From contig NZ_JBDKWZ010000001.1 in NCBI RefSeq assembly GCF_039710355.1, positions 682,001-746,000 of the forward strand: a stretch of DNA of 64,000 nucleotides. The letters are read 5' to 3'. The notes under the pieces were generated by a model. That model was not told the origin of the DNA, did not search any database, and worked only from the letters and a program-made list of their open reading frames with translations. Positions 27,397 to 36,192 of this stretch are shown piece after piece. Position 1 is the stretch's first letter, and each line of letters starts with the position of its first letter. Made by a program: the position numbers and the translations under genes. The stretch is from Rapidithrix thailandica (GTDB lineage Bacteria; Bacteroidota; Bacteroidia; Cytophagales; Flammeovirgaceae).

Positions 27397-28371
27397 TTAA
27401 AAAGCAGCGGGTTTCCACAACAGTCCGGCAGTTTCTTCCAGTCCGAAGAGTAAATTCATGTTTTGAATTGCCTGTCCTGAAGCACCTTTGGCTAAGTTGT
27501 CTATTGCACTGGTGATCAATACCTTATTTCCTTGTTTTTGAACATGGATAAAACATTTGTTGGTATTTACCACCTGTTTCAAATCCACAGGCTGGCTGCT
27601 TACATGTGTAAAAGGATGCTCTTGGTAATACTCTTGATACAGATGGACAACCTCTTCTTCAGATAAAGGACAGTTCAAGTAAATGGAAGCTAAAATACCC
27701 CTGGTAAAATTTCCCCGGTAAGGGATAAAGTTGATTTCCTGTTGAAATTCACCTTGCAAACTGGCCAAACTTTGTTTGATTTCGTGCAAATGTTGGTGGG
27801 TGAAAGCCTTGTACGTGGAAATATTATTGTTTCGCCAGGTGAACCCGGTCGTTTTTTGGAGTTTTTGACCTGCTCCGGTAGAGCCGGTAATGGCACTGAT
27901 ATGGATTTCCTCCTGCAGTTGTCCTGCTTTGGCCAAGGGGAGTAAGCCTAATTGAATACAGGTAGCAAAGCAACCTGGGTTAGCGATAGCCTTGGCTTCC
28001 TTAATCCGCTTGCGTTGTAACTCGGGCAAGCCGTAAACAAAATTTCCTGCATTTTCGGCCAAGCGGAAATCATGGCTTAAATCAATGATTTTGACAGGCT
28101 CGGGCACTGGGTTGTTCTGTAGGAATACCCGCGATTCGCCATGGCCCAAGCAAAGAATGACAACGTCTACCTCTTCATAGTGTAAGTGCTCGGTAAAGGT
28201 CAATTCAGTTTCTCCTAACAAGTCTGCATGTACGGCATATAGTTTGTTTCCGGCATTACTCCGGCTATGGACAAATTTTATTTCCACCTGCGGGTGGTGA
28301 AGTAAAATCCGCAGCGTTTCCCCACCGGTAAACCCGGCTCCTCCGATGATTCCTGCTTTTATATTAGTCAT
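27397..28371 (-). CDS. argC: N-acyl-gamma-glutamyl-phosphate reductase (ArgC)
   Basis: A 324-residue dehydrogenase. The NADP-binding GIIGGAGFTGGETLRIL is at residues 7-23, the catalytic cysteine in NPGCFATCIQLG near residue 138, and TGSTGAGQKL follows. It reduces the acyl phosphate made by ArgB to the semialdehyde. The start codon overlaps the end of argG by 8 bases, which indicates translational coupling in one transcript. Confidence 0.95.
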   Translation of the reverse strand: MTNIKAGIIGGAGFTGGETLRILLHHPQVEIKFVHSRSNAGNKLYAVHADLLGETELTFTEHLHYEEVDVVILCLGHGESRVFLQNNPVPEPVKIIDLSHDFRLAENAGNFVYGLPELQRKRIKEAKAIANPGCFATCIQLGLLPLAKAGQLQEEIHISAITGSTGAGQKLQKTTGFTWRNNNISTYKAFTHQHLHEIKQSLASLQGEFQQEINFIPYRGNFTRGILASIYLNCPLSEEEVVHLYQEYYQEHPFTHVSSQPVDLKQVVNTNKCFIHVQKQGNKVLITSAIDNLAKGASGQAIQNMNLLFGLEETAGLLWKPAAF

Positions 28372-29557
28372 TTTGTTTATTGACTTTTGAAAAAATCATA
28401 GTTTGGTTAGACAAAATTTTAGCAAAACCCCGGGCATCTTCTCCGGTCCAGGCATTGTTCATTTCTCCGTAAGCACCGAAAGAAGAGGACATCAAATCGT
28501 GTGGCGAGCGGATACCTAATACCTGAAAGCGGTAAGGGGCCAGTTCTACGTCTACTTCTCCGGTCACGGTTTTTTGGGTGTCGGCCAAGAAGGTTTCCAC
28601 ATTGCGCATTACCGGATCAAGCATTTGTCCTTCATGAACCAACATGCCATACCAGTTGGCTAATTGATCTTTCCAGTACAGCTGCCATTTGGTGAGGGTG
28701 TGTTTTTCCAGTGTGTGATGCGCTTTGATAATGACCATGGGAGCCGCCGCTTCAAAACCTACCCGCCCTTTGATGCCAATGATGGTATCTCCTACATGAA
28801 TATCGCGTCCGATGCCATAAGGAGCGGCTATTTTTTCCAATTGTTGAATGGCTTCTACCGGAGCATAGGGTTGACCGTTGATTCCGGTAAGTTCTCCTTC
28901 CGTAAAAGTAAGGGTGATTTTTTCAGAACTGTCTTTGCTTTGTTGGGTAGGGTAGGCCTCTTCGGGAAGCGGTGCTTCGGAGGTAAGCGTTTCTACTCCC
29001 CCAACGGAAGTTCCCCAGATGCCTTTATTGATTGAATATTTGGCTTTTTCCCAGCTTTGTTCGATCCCTTTTTTCTTCAAATATTCGATTTCATCTTCGC
29101 GGGATAGTTTTTCATCCCGGATGGGGGTGATAATTTCAATATTAGGAACCATAATATGAAAAACCATGTCAAAACGGATCTGGTCATTACCGGCACCGGT
29201 GCTTCCGTGGGCGATGGTTTGTGCTCCGATTTGATTGGCATAATCCGCAATGGCCATGGCTTGAAATACACGTTCCGCACTTACTGACAAGGGATACGTA
29301 TTGTAACGCAACACATTGCCAAACACCAAATACTTCAGGCATTGCTCATAGTATTTTTGTGTTACATCCAAGCAAGTATGACTTGCAGACCCTAGTTTTA
29401 TGGCTTGTTGTTCAATGTGTTGAAGCTCTTCTTCCGAAAAACCACCTGTTTGTACAATGGCAGTATGTACTTCCAAGTTTTTTTCTTCTGATAAATATTT
29501 TACACAAAAAGACGTATCCAGCCCTCCGCTAAACGCCAGTACTACTTTCTTTTTCAT
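28364..29557 (-). CDS. argG: argininosuccinate synthase
   Basis: A 397-residue protein with the N-type ATP pyrophosphatase loop AFSGGLDTSF at residues 8-17 and the downstream HGSTGAGNDQIRFD segment. It joins citrulline and aspartate using ATP. It is the second gene of the arginine operon, 149 bases after the GNAT gene. The final enzyme, argininosuccinate lyase, is not encoded in the window. Confidence 0.96.
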   Translation of the reverse strand: MKKKVVLAFSGGLDTSFCVKYLSEEKNLEVHTAIVQTGGFSEEELQHIEQQAIKLGSASHTCLDVTQKYYEQCLKYLVFGNVLRYNTYPLSVSAERVFQAMAIADYANQIGAQTIAHGSTGAGNDQIRFDMVFHIMVPNIEIITPIRDEKLSREDEIEYLKKKGIEQSWEKAKYSINKGIWGTSVGGVETLTSEAPLPEEAYPTQQSKDSSEKITLTFTEGELTGINGQPYAPVEAIQQLEKIAAPYGIGRDIHVGDTIIGIKGRVGFEAAAPMVIIKAHHTLEKHTLTKWQLYWKDQLANWYGMLVHEGQMLDPVMRNVETFLADTQKTVTGEVDVELAPYRFQVLGIRSPHDLMSSSFGAYGEMNNAWTGEDARGFAKILSNQTMIFSKVNKQND

Positions 29558-29705
29558 TGTATCTTTATTTTAAGTTCTAGTACTTGTTTATTTAAGAATC
29601 AACTTTCTGACTATCATGCTACTTGTAATAGCTGAGGTTCATTCTGAGTTTTTACTTATATTAAATTTTTAAAAAAATCTCTGCTTCCCAGCTTAAGGTC
29701 ATAGA

Positions 29706-30395
29706 TTATACAAATACTTTCTCACGTTCGGGAACCGGTGTAACGATTCCGAATTTTAGCAAGACATATCGTTTAAACCTTAGCCAACGCTCATAGGCTT
29801 TCCAGGAATGGTATTTTCGCTTTTTCCGGGCTTTGGGTTTTTTCGGCTCATGTGGGTCATAGAGCATGCCGGTACATAAACAGTGTTTGCGGCCTGTACG
29901 GCTCAGAATATCATAGTTCACACAGCTTTGACAGCCTTTCCAGAAGGCTTCATCAGCACTTAACTCAGAAAATGTGACGGGTTTGTAACCAAGCTCACTG
30001 TTGATTTTCATGACGGCCAAACTGGTGGTTAAGCCAAAAAGTTTGGCCTCCGGAAATTTCTTCCGGGAAAGTTCAAACGCTTTCTTTTTAATTTCTTTGG
30101 CAAGGCCTGCGCCCCGGAACTCCGGGTTGACGATCAACCCGGAGTTCGCCACATACTTGCCATGTTCCCAGGTTTCGATATAGCAAAAACCTCCGAATAT
30201 TTGTGTCTCCACATGCAGGGCGATGATGGCCTTGCCTTCGTCCATTTTTAACCGGACATATTCTTCTGTGCGTTTGGCAATTCCGGTACCCCGTTGTTTG
30301 GCCGATTCCTCCATCGTCCGGCATATTTCCGATGCGTATTGATGGTGGTTTTCGTTAGCGATGACGACTTTAAAATCAGAAATATGATAAGTCAT
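29706..30395 (-). CDS. GNAT acyltransferase heading the arginine operon (candidate glutamate N-acyltransferase)
   Basis: The ATG at 30395 follows a purine-rich GGGGGAAGAA; a TTG 12 bases upstream is also possible. The 229-residue protein has a GNAT core (residues 8-145) with the acyl-CoA loop GLIVNPEFRGAGLA at 86-99. It is followed by a cysteine cluster, C155-x2-C158 and C172-x-C174, that could bind a metal, and a basic tail. Canonical argA and argJ are absent here. Its place as first gene suggests it makes N-acetyl- or N-succinylglutamate, the first step. This is inference from position. Confidence 0.75.
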   Translation of the reverse strand: MTYHISDFKVVIANENHHQYASEICRTMEESAKQRGTGIAKRTEEYVRLKMDEGKAIIALHVETQIFGGFCYIETWEHGKYVANSGLIVNPEFRGAGLAKEIKKKAFELSRKKFPEAKLFGLTTSLAVMKINSELGYKPVTFSELSADEAFWKGCQSCVNYDILSRTGRKHCLCTGMLYDPHEPKKPKARKKRKYHSWKAYERWLRFKRYVLLKFGIVTPVPEREKVFV

Positions 30396-30690
30396 TTCTT
30401 CCCCCAAAATAAGATGATGAAAATTTTACCTTTTGGGACTAAACCCAAAGCCTAAATACTCCACAAAATGTGCAAACAAATACCTCATTGTATATTGTTA
30501 TGCCAGGCTTTTTAGAAATAATTGTATAGATGTACAGGTTCGGTAAGATAATCGCCACGGAGGCGATTTTGGGTATATATAGGCCTTACGGCCTCCTGAA
30601 GAAAGGCCTTATCCTTGAAATCCTCTCTGAAGTAGTGAGAGTGTGGGCGATATGGATAGCTGCGTGTTGTAGCATTATTTTAGATGCTGA
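30396..30690 (-). promoter_or_regulatory. long structured 5' leader of the arginine operon
   Basis: From the predicted transcription start near 30685 to the first start codon is about 290 nt of non-coding sequence. It can fold into several stems: 30623-30627 with 30637-30641; 30581-30585 with 30590-30594; 30550-30556 with 30562-30568 (AATCGCC/GGCGATT, 5-base loop); and 30432-30437 with 30444-30449. The strand at 30590-30594 could instead pair with 30604-30608. Alternative pairing is typical of attenuators or riboswitches, but these stems are short and unproven. No ArgR-type box was recognised. Confidence 0.5.
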
Positions 30691-30721
30691 CAAAGTTATG
30701 CAATATTATATCTTTTACAAA
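30691..30721 (-). promoter_or_regulatory. promoter of the arginine operon
   Basis: Read on the minus strand: TTTG (30721-30718), 19 bases, then TAACTTTG (30698-30691). It is a complete match to the Bacteroidota TTTG-N19-TAnnTTTG consensus, about 300 bases ahead of the first gene. Confidence 0.75.
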
Positions 30722-30977
30722 AGAAAATCTAAAGCCTTATCGAATAATTAATAAATTATCTGATTTTTGTAAAATCATTAAAAAACAATTGCTTTTATTA
30801 TTAATTTTTAAAATAAAAAAATGGGGTGTGCCACAGAGCTTTGTTAGTTTTGGTTTTTTGCCTACTGTATTTCCAAGGATTTTACAAATACAAAATGATT
30901 TATTAGAACGGATTTTTATGTCTTGGAAAGGAATTGCCAGAGAATATTTAATTCAACAAATGCTAAGAAGATACAAC

Positions 30978-31007
30978 AAAGCCCAAGTACTTATCACTTG
31001 GGCTTTT
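30978..31007. terminator. terminator of the sulfhydrylase gene
   Basis: AAAGCCCAAGT and ACTTGGGCTTT form an 11-bp stem with a short loop, A and T runs on either side, 26 bases past the stop of the minus-strand gene at 31033. Confidence 0.85.
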
Positions 31008-31032
31008 GTCATCGAATGTATTCTGTATTTTT

Positions 31033-32214
31033 TTAATTCTTCGATTGGGCAATAGCTTGTTCAATATCGGCAATGATATCATCAATATGTTCCAAGCCTG
31101 TTGAAATACGTACCAACCCTGGTGTAATGCCCACCGCTTGCCGTTCTTCTTCGGCGAGTTTGGAGTGGGTGGTAGAGGCCGGGTGTGTGGCGATGGAGCG
31201 GGTATCACCCAGGTTTGCTGTGAAAGACAACATCTCTAAAGCATCCAGGAATTTCCGTCCGCGTTCGATACCACCTTTGATCTCGAATGTGATGATACCA
31301 CCTCCCAGGCGCATTTGCTTTTTGGCAAGTTCATACTGGGGATGCGATTTCAAGAAAGGATATTTTACCTGTAACACATCCGCTTGGGTTTCCAGCCACT
31401 CCGCCAGTTTTAACGCATTTTCACTGTGTTTTTCCATTCTAACCGGCAAGGTTTCCAAGCTTTTCGACAAGATCCATCCGTTGAAAGGTGAGAGTGCCGG
31501 ACCGGTATGCCGGGCCAAAAAGCGCACTTCTTTGATCAGTTCTTTGGTACCTAACACCGCTCCGGCAATGGTTCTGCCTTGCCCATCGATATATTTGGTA
31601 GCCGAGTGGGTCACAAGGTGTGCACCGAGTTCTGCCGGGTTTTGCAAATAAGGAGTGGCAAAACAGTTGTCTACGTTCAAAATCAAGTCATGTGCATTGG
31701 CCAGTTTTGCCAGATATTCGATATCGATCAAATCAATTCCCGGATTCGAAGGGGTTTCTACAAAGAGCATTTTGGTGTTGGGTTGGATGGCTTTTTCAAA
31801 TCCTTCCAAATCGTGAATATCTACATAGGTATGACTAACTCCCCACCGGGGCAGTATTTGGGTTAATACTTGGTGGGTAGAGCCAAATAAGGAGCGGGAA
31901 GCTACAATATGATCGCCCGACTTGACAAATGCAGCCATGCTGATAAACATAGCGGCCATGCCTGAAGCCATCGCCATCCCGTCTTCGGTGCCTTCCAATG
32001 CACAGAGTTTTTCGATGAACTCATCGTTATTGGGGTTGGAAAACCGGGTGTAAATATTTCCGGAAATTTCATCGGCAAACATAGCACGCGCCTGCTCCGC
32101 ATCTTCAAAGACAAAGCTGGATGTGGCATAAATAGGTGCAGTATGTTCCCGGTGGCCGGAGCGTTCGGTTTGTATTCTGACTGCGTTCGTTTCGAAGTTT
32201 TTATATTTTTTCAT
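31033..32214 (-). CDS. metZ: O-succinylhomoserine sulfhydrylase (MetZ-like, Cys/Met metabolism PLP enzyme)
   Basis: The ATG at 32214 (MKKYKNFETNAVRIQ) gives 393 residues. The fold-type I PLP enzyme motifs are present: ASGMAAMF, YTRFSNPN, ETPSNPGIDLIDI, and the Schiff-base lysine in HSATKYIDGQGR. The K-Y-I-D-G-Q-G-R form is characteristic of MetZ rather than cystathionine gamma-synthase or lyase. It makes homocysteine from O-succinylhomoserine and sulfide. The OsmC gene lies 89 bases upstream on the same strand. No SAM riboswitch was seen in the spacer. Confidence 0.85.
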   Translation of the reverse strand: MKKYKNFETNAVRIQTERSGHREHTAPIYATSSFVFEDAEQARAMFADEISGNIYTRFSNPNNDEFIEKLCALEGTEDGMAMASGMAAMFISMAAFVKSGDHIVASRSLFGSTHQVLTQILPRWGVSHTYVDIHDLEGFEKAIQPNTKMLFVETPSNPGIDLIDIEYLAKLANAHDLILNVDNCFATPYLQNPAELGAHLVTHSATKYIDGQGRTIAGAVLGTKELIKEVRFLARHTGPALSPFNGWILSKSLETLPVRMEKHSENALKLAEWLETQADVLQVKYPFLKSHPQYELAKKQMRLGGGIITFEIKGGIERGRKFLDALEMLSFTANLGDTRSIATHPASTTHSKLAEEERQAVGITPGLVRISTGLEHIDDIIADIEQAIAQSKN

Positions 32215-32238
32215 ACGAGTAGCATTAAACATCAATTT

Positions 32239-32277
32239 TCAGTCCTTTAACCCTCTATCCCTCAACCCTCTATCCTT
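32239..32277. repeat. short tandem duplication in the metZ-osmC spacer
   Basis: AACCCTCTATCC occurs twice in a row with a CTC spacer, in the 88-bp gap between metZ and the OsmC gene. It is likely a replication-slippage product with no evident function. Confidence 0.5.
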
Positions 32278-32302
32278 TACTTAAGTCCCGAAAGTATGTT
32301 TT

Positions 32303-32719
32303 TTAAGGGTTTATTTCAAATGTGTAGGTGATTTTTGCAGATTTCTCCAATATCACTCCCACAGAACAGTATTTGTTTACGCCCAGGTCAATGGCCCGGC
32401 TTACTTTGTTCTCGTCCAGCTCACCCCAAAGCCTGAAATGTAGATGGATAGCTGTAAAAGGAGCTGGTACCGCATCTGCCCGTTCGGCTGTGACGGTGAT
32501 TTTTATATCTTGCAGATCTTGTCTTTGTTTTTTAAGAATTTCTACAATATCAAAGCAACTACACGTACCCAAGGCCCCCAATACCACTTGCATCGGGCGC
32601 ATGCCTTTTCCAGCGCCTCCAATGGCTTCGCTGCCATCGATGGAAATCGTATTGCCATCTTCGTTTGAAGCAACAAAATGAACAGGAGCACTTTCTCGGT
32701 TAATTTCTATTTTCATCAT
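32303..32719 (-). CDS. OsmC family peroxiredoxin-like protein (YhfA type)
   Basis: A 138-residue OsmC-fold protein. The two peroxidatic-type cysteines are visible, one in GTCSCFDIVEIL (around residues 53-56) and one in NKYCSVGVIL (around residue 117). OsmC/Ohr proteins reduce organic hydroperoxides; the YhfA-like group is less well characterised. The gene lies directly upstream of metZ on the same strand, which suggests a shared transcript and a link to sulfur metabolism. Confidence 0.85.
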   Translation of the reverse strand: MMKIEINRESAPVHFVASNEDGNTISIDGSEAIGGAGKGMRPMQVVLGALGTCSCFDIVEILKKQRQDLQDIKITVTAERADAVPAPFTAIHLHFRLWGELDENKVSRAIDLGVNKYCSVGVILEKSAKITYTFEINP

Positions 32720-32803
32720 TATTGGAAGTTTTTATGGTCAATGCTCTGTGGGGAAGGTATAAATTAACTCACAGAGTTTTGTGAAAGGAATAAAATCCCT
32801 TTG

Positions 32804-32811
32804 TATTTTTG
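32804..32811 (+). promoter_or_regulatory. -7 element of the rhodanese gene
   Basis: TATTTTTG fits TAnnTTTG, 39 bases before the start. A TTTG lies 22 bases upstream (32778-32781), slightly beyond the usual spacing. Confidence 0.45.
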
Positions 32812-32849
32812 AGCTTTAATACTTAAAGCTGAAAAACAAAATTATAAAA

Positions 32850-33167
32850 ATGAAGGAAATAACAGTTCAGGAGCTTAAGCAAATGATGGATAATCAGGAA
32901 GATTTCCAATTGATCGATGTTCGGGAACAAAAAGAATTCAATTTTGCAAATCTGGGAGGAGAACTGATTCCGTTGGGAGAAGTATTGCAAAATGCAGACA
33001 AAGTTTCCAAAGATAAGAAGGTTGTAGTACACTGCCGCAGTGGAAAAAGAAGTGAAAATGCCATCCTGCAATTGGAACAGGCTCACGGATTTGATAATCT
33101 GTACAACCTGGTAGGAGGGATTTTGGCCTGGTCGGATGAAATAGACCCAACCTTGCCTAAGTATTAA
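32850..33167 (+). CDS. single-domain rhodanese-like sulfurtransferase
   Basis: A 105-residue rhodanese domain with no signal peptide. It has the LIDVRE CH2A motif at residues 21-26 and the active-site loop HCRSGKRS with cysteine at residue 62, which carries the persulfide. Such small cytoplasmic rhodaneses (GlpE or PspE-like) pass sulfur to acceptors. It is divergent from the OsmC-metZ pair. A long-stem terminator follows. Confidence 0.92.
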   Translation: MKEITVQELKQMMDNQEDFQLIDVREQKEFNFANLGGELIPLGEVLQNADKVSKDKKVVVHCRSGKRSENAILQLEQAHGFDNLYNLVGGILAWSDEIDPTLPKY

Positions 33168-33177
33168 GGAGCTTATA

Positions 33178-33232
33178 CGATTGGCTATCGGTCACTGATA
33201 TTTTTTCAGTCCGGTAGCCAATCGTCTTTTTG
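33178..33232 (+). terminator. terminator of the rhodanese gene
   Basis: A 13-bp stem (GATTGGCTATCGG with CCGGTAGCCAATC, one G-T pair) with a 19-base loop is followed by TCTTTTTG, 12 bases after the stop. Confidence 0.8.
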
Positions 33233-33357
33233 TTCGATCACAAGCGGAACATTCTTTGTACTGATTCTTTGACAAAACAAGGAGTGTATTGAATAGATAA
33301 TGCTTGAACGCTACAATACCTACCAAGTAATCATTGACTAAACCTAATCTACCAAAC

Positions 33358-33975
33358 ATGCAGATGTATTATTCTTTGTCAAAGAAAAAGTTAGTACTAT
33401 TAAGTTTTTTTTGTTGGGGATTGTGCCTTTCGGGAATGGCACAAGTGACTTTCGGGTTGAAAGGAGGGATAAATGCCAGTAAGTTGGATATCGATGGAAA
33501 GCTGGCTGAGCATCAATTGGGGCTTAACCTGGGGATGTTTGTAAATATCCAACGCAGTTACCTGTTTTCCATCCAACCGGAGTTTAACTATAAAACCATC
33601 GCCTCCAAAAACCAAAGGACATTGCTCAGCCAACCGGGTAAAGTGGCTACGGTCAAAACCAACCTGCAATACATCAACATTCCTTTATTGGCAAAACTCT
33701 CGTTGGGAGATAGAGGCATTGTGGTGCACTTATACGGAGGTCCGGGCTTGGATTTTTTGTTGAAAGGAACCGAAAAGGTGAGTAATGAAAGAGAAGAAGT
33801 GACGGATCATTTTAAAAGTGCTAACTTCTTGCTCACGGCAGGGGTTGGCTTGGAAGTGGACAATATTATCATTGATTTTCGCTATGAGAAAGGGCTGACG
33901 GATATTACCAAATCAGGAGGGGAAATCAATACACAAACTATCGGTTTGGGAGTGGCTTTAATCTTGGCCAGATAA
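33358..33975 (+). CDS. outer-membrane beta-barrel protein (porin/PorT-like)
   Basis: Starting at the ATG 33358 the protein has 205 residues and a clear signal peptide (KKKLVLLSFFCWGLCLSGMAQ). An ATG eight codons upstream and one two codons downstream are also possible. The mature part shows alternating strands typical of an eight-stranded barrel: VTFGLKGGINASKL, YLFSIQPEFNYKT, VVHLYGGPGLDFLL and a final IGLGVALILAR. It matches the outer-membrane beta-barrel family common in Bacteroidota. The role is unknown. The downstream spacer holds repeat R2 copy A. Confidence 0.8.
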   Translation: MQMYYSLSKKKLVLLSFFCWGLCLSGMAQVTFGLKGGINASKLDIDGKLAEHQLGLNLGMFVNIQRSYLFSIQPEFNYKTIASKNQRTLLSQPGKVATVKTNLQYINIPLLAKLSLGDRGIVVHLYGGPGLDFLLKGTEKVSNEREEVTDHFKSANFLLTAGVGLEVDNIIIDFRYEKGLTDITKSGGEINTQTIGLGVALILAR

Positions 33976-34051
33976 GATGCTGTTTTGTAAACAAATCCAC
34001 GGAGAGAGGTAGTCTATGGGAGACTGCCTTTTTTGATGGTAGAAATTTATA

Positions 34052-34220
34052 TATTGAAGTGAATTAACCTTTTTCTTTTTCCTGAAAAATGTTGAAAAAA
34101 GGCCCCCTCTGTGTTCCTTTTTTCAACAATAGCTTTGGCTACTCTTTTCAAAAAGTGCCTTGATAAGCCGATTTGGATTCCATCTTCGGTCAACAACTAT
34201 ACGTTGAAACCACTTCAATA
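34052..34220 (+). repeat. dispersed element R2, copy A
   Basis: A 169-bp block with perfect 10-bp inverted ends, TATTGAAGTG and CACTTCAATA. If the element is TTGAAGTG to CACTTCAA it is flanked by TA on both sides, as for TA-targeting transposons. Interior landmarks shared with the other two copies are AACCTTTTTCTTTTTCCTGA, TTTTTTCAACAATAGCTTTG and TTCAAAAAGTGCCTTGAT. There is no coding capacity. Confidence 0.8.
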
Positions 34221-34300
34221 AAAAAAACCACTTCGTAACAGAAATGGCTTTTCATGTGTGTGGATTAATTAACTAATAAAAGCAAATAATTTTTTATATC

Positions 34301-36103
34301 TTAAAAAGGATAACTGTTTTGCTCGATCATATGGTCGGCAATTTCTCTCCTTAAAGCTTTCGGGTTAATCAGGCCGGTTTTGGTAAATCGTTTCAATCCC
34401 ATCAACATCACTTTTTGCTCATCCCCTTTGGCAAAGCTGGCAATGGCATCTTTACCCTTTTGATTGATTTTATCTACCGCCTCGTATAAATATACTTTTG
34501 CCGCATTGATTTGGAATTGGCAAGCGTCTTCACCTTTTTGATCAATCAGTTTTTCTGTACGAAGGATGGTGGATTCTGCGATATAGGTTTCAATCACCAT
34601 ATCGGCAATGTCCATCAAGATCTCTTGTTCATCGTTGAGGTTCATGCCAAAAGTCTGAGCGGCCTTACCTGCTACCATCAACACGGCTTTCTTTAAGTTA
34701 TGCAGGGTTTGTTTTTCTTCACTGAATAACTCAGAGTGGTCTACCGGAGCAAAAGAAGGCACTTCCATCAACTCTTTGGCTATGGCCATGGCCGGTTCCA
34801 TTAAGTTGAGCTCACCTTTCATCGCCCGTTTGATCAACATACCGACCAACAACATACGGTTGATCTCATTGGTCCCTTCGTAGATACGGCAAATTCTTGA
34901 ATCACGGTAAGCTCTTTCCATCGGTGCATCGGCTGAGAAGCCCATTCCTCCGTATACTTGTACACCTTCGTCTACCACATAATCCAGCGTTTCGGAACCG
35001 TGAACTTTCATGATGGCGCACTCAATGGCAAACTGCTCGATGCCTTTGAGTTTGGCTTCGTTTTCGGGTAAGCCTTCCGCAATCAGGTCGGAGATTTTAT
35101 CTTCGATGTCCTGCCCGGCACGGTAACAGCCCGATTCGGTGGCATAGGTACGGATGGCCATTTCCGCTAATTTGTATTTGATGGCTCCGAAGTTGGAAAT
35201 GGATTGACCGAATTGCTTGCGCTCGTTGGCATACTGAGTGGCCAACTCTGCTACGTATTTAGCCCCTCCGATAACGGCTGCGGCTAATTTGATCCGGCCA
35301 ATATTCAGGATGTTTACTGCGATTTTAAAGCCGTTTTCACGCGCTGAGAGCATGTTTTCTGCCGGTACTTTGCAATCGTTGAAGAATACCTGACGGGTGG
35401 AAGAGCCTTTGATTCCCATTTTTTTCTCTTCATCGCCCATGGTGATGCCTCCGAAGCCTTTTTCTACCAAAAAGGCCGTGAGGTTTTTATCGTCATCAAT
35501 TTTTGCGAAGACAATGAACAGATCGGCAAAGCCCGCATTGGAGATCCACATTTTTTGTCCGTTGATCAAATAATGCTTTCCGTCTTCCGTCAGGGTAGCT
35601 TTGGTTTTTCCGGAGTTGGCATCGGAGCCGGCATCCGGTTCCGTCAGGCAGTAACAGGCAGCCCACTCTCCGGACGCTAATTTCGGTAAATACTGCTGTT
35701 TTTGCTCTTCTGTACCGTAATAGAGGATGGGTAAAGTACCAATACCGGTATGTGCACCGTAAGTGGTGGAAAAAGACCCTGCTCCGCCAAGTTTGTCGGC
35801 AATGAGCAGGGAGGTTTTAAAATCCATACCCAAGCCACCATAGGCTTCGGGTACGGAAATACCCAACAAACCAAGTTCTCCGGCTTTTTTAAATATGCCC
35901 GGGACTAATTCCGGGTCTTTCATGCTGTCAATTTGATCAGCTATAGAGAAGATTTCCGTATCGACAAAATCTTTGCATGCTTGAGCCATCATTAGTTGCT
36001 CTTCCGCAAACTCTTCAGGGATGAAAATTTGTTCGGCAGGCGTTTCTTTGATCAAAAACTCGCCTCCTTTCACGGCTTTCTTTTCATTTACAGATGCTTC
36101 CAT
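34301..36103 (-). CDS. acyl-CoA dehydrogenase, large form
   Basis: A 600-residue flavoenzyme; the N-terminal ~30 residues are an extension before the three-domain acyl-CoA dehydrogenase fold. The FAD-binding YCLTEPDAGSDANSG and MWISNAGFADLF are at roughly 160-200, and RICRIYEGTNEINRML near 400 contains the expected catalytic Glu. The C-terminal ~170 residues form an additional helical domain as in FadE/VLCAD-like enzymes. It catalyses the first step of fatty acid beta-oxidation. It appears monocistronic, with its promoter between twin palindromes. Confidence 0.93.
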   Translation of the reverse strand: MEASVNEKKAVKGGEFLIKETPAEQIFIPEEFAEEQLMMAQACKDFVDTEIFSIADQIDSMKDPELVPGIFKKAGELGLLGISVPEAYGGLGMDFKTSLLIADKLGGAGSFSTTYGAHTGIGTLPILYYGTEEQKQQYLPKLASGEWAACYCLTEPDAGSDANSGKTKATLTEDGKHYLINGQKMWISNAGFADLFIVFAKIDDDKNLTAFLVEKGFGGITMGDEEKKMGIKGSSTRQVFFNDCKVPAENMLSARENGFKIAVNILNIGRIKLAAAVIGGAKYVAELATQYANERKQFGQSISNFGAIKYKLAEMAIRTYATESGCYRAGQDIEDKISDLIAEGLPENEAKLKGIEQFAIECAIMKVHGSETLDYVVDEGVQVYGGMGFSADAPMERAYRDSRICRIYEGTNEINRMLLVGMLIKRAMKGELNLMEPAMAIAKELMEVPSFAPVDHSELFSEEKQTLHNLKKAVLMVAGKAAQTFGMNLNDEQEILMDIADMVIETYIAESTILRTEKLIDQKGEDACQFQINAAKVYLYEAVDKINQKGKDAIASFAKGDEQKVMLMGLKRFTKTGLINPKALRREIADHMIEQNSYPF

Positions 36104-36150
36104 AGGACTAGAAGGTTGAGGTGAAAAGGTTGATTATTGATTAAAAATGT

Positions 36151-36162
36151 TATGCATGCATA
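36151..36162. promoter_or_regulatory. palindromic operator 1 of the acyl-CoA dehydrogenase gene
   Basis: TATGCATGCATA, a perfect 12-bp palindrome, just downstream of the -7 box on the minus strand. An identical site lies 42 bp away. Confidence 0.7.
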
Positions 36163-36173
36163 CTAACCTATAA

Positions 36174-36181
36174 CAAATATA
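36174..36181 (-). promoter_or_regulatory. -7 promoter element of the acyl-CoA dehydrogenase gene
   Basis: The minus strand reads TATATTTG, a full TAnnTTTG match, 71 bases before the start codon. It is centred between the two palindromes. Confidence 0.65.
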
Positions 36182-36192
36182 CACTTTTTTGT

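Noticed and set aside
30396..30690. ArgR operator (ARG box) in the arginine leader
   Set aside because: No pair of TGAAT/ATTCA-type palindromes could be found near the promoter; the leader hairpins are of other sequence.
30684..31055. 123-codon plus-strand frame between the arginine operon and metZ
   Set aside because: It overlaps the consensus minus-strand arginine promoter and the terminator near 30978, and its translation is AT-driven with no family match.
32215..32302. SAM riboswitch upstream of metZ
   Set aside because: The spacer is only 88 bases, pyrimidine-rich with a tandem duplication, and does not show the S-box helices.
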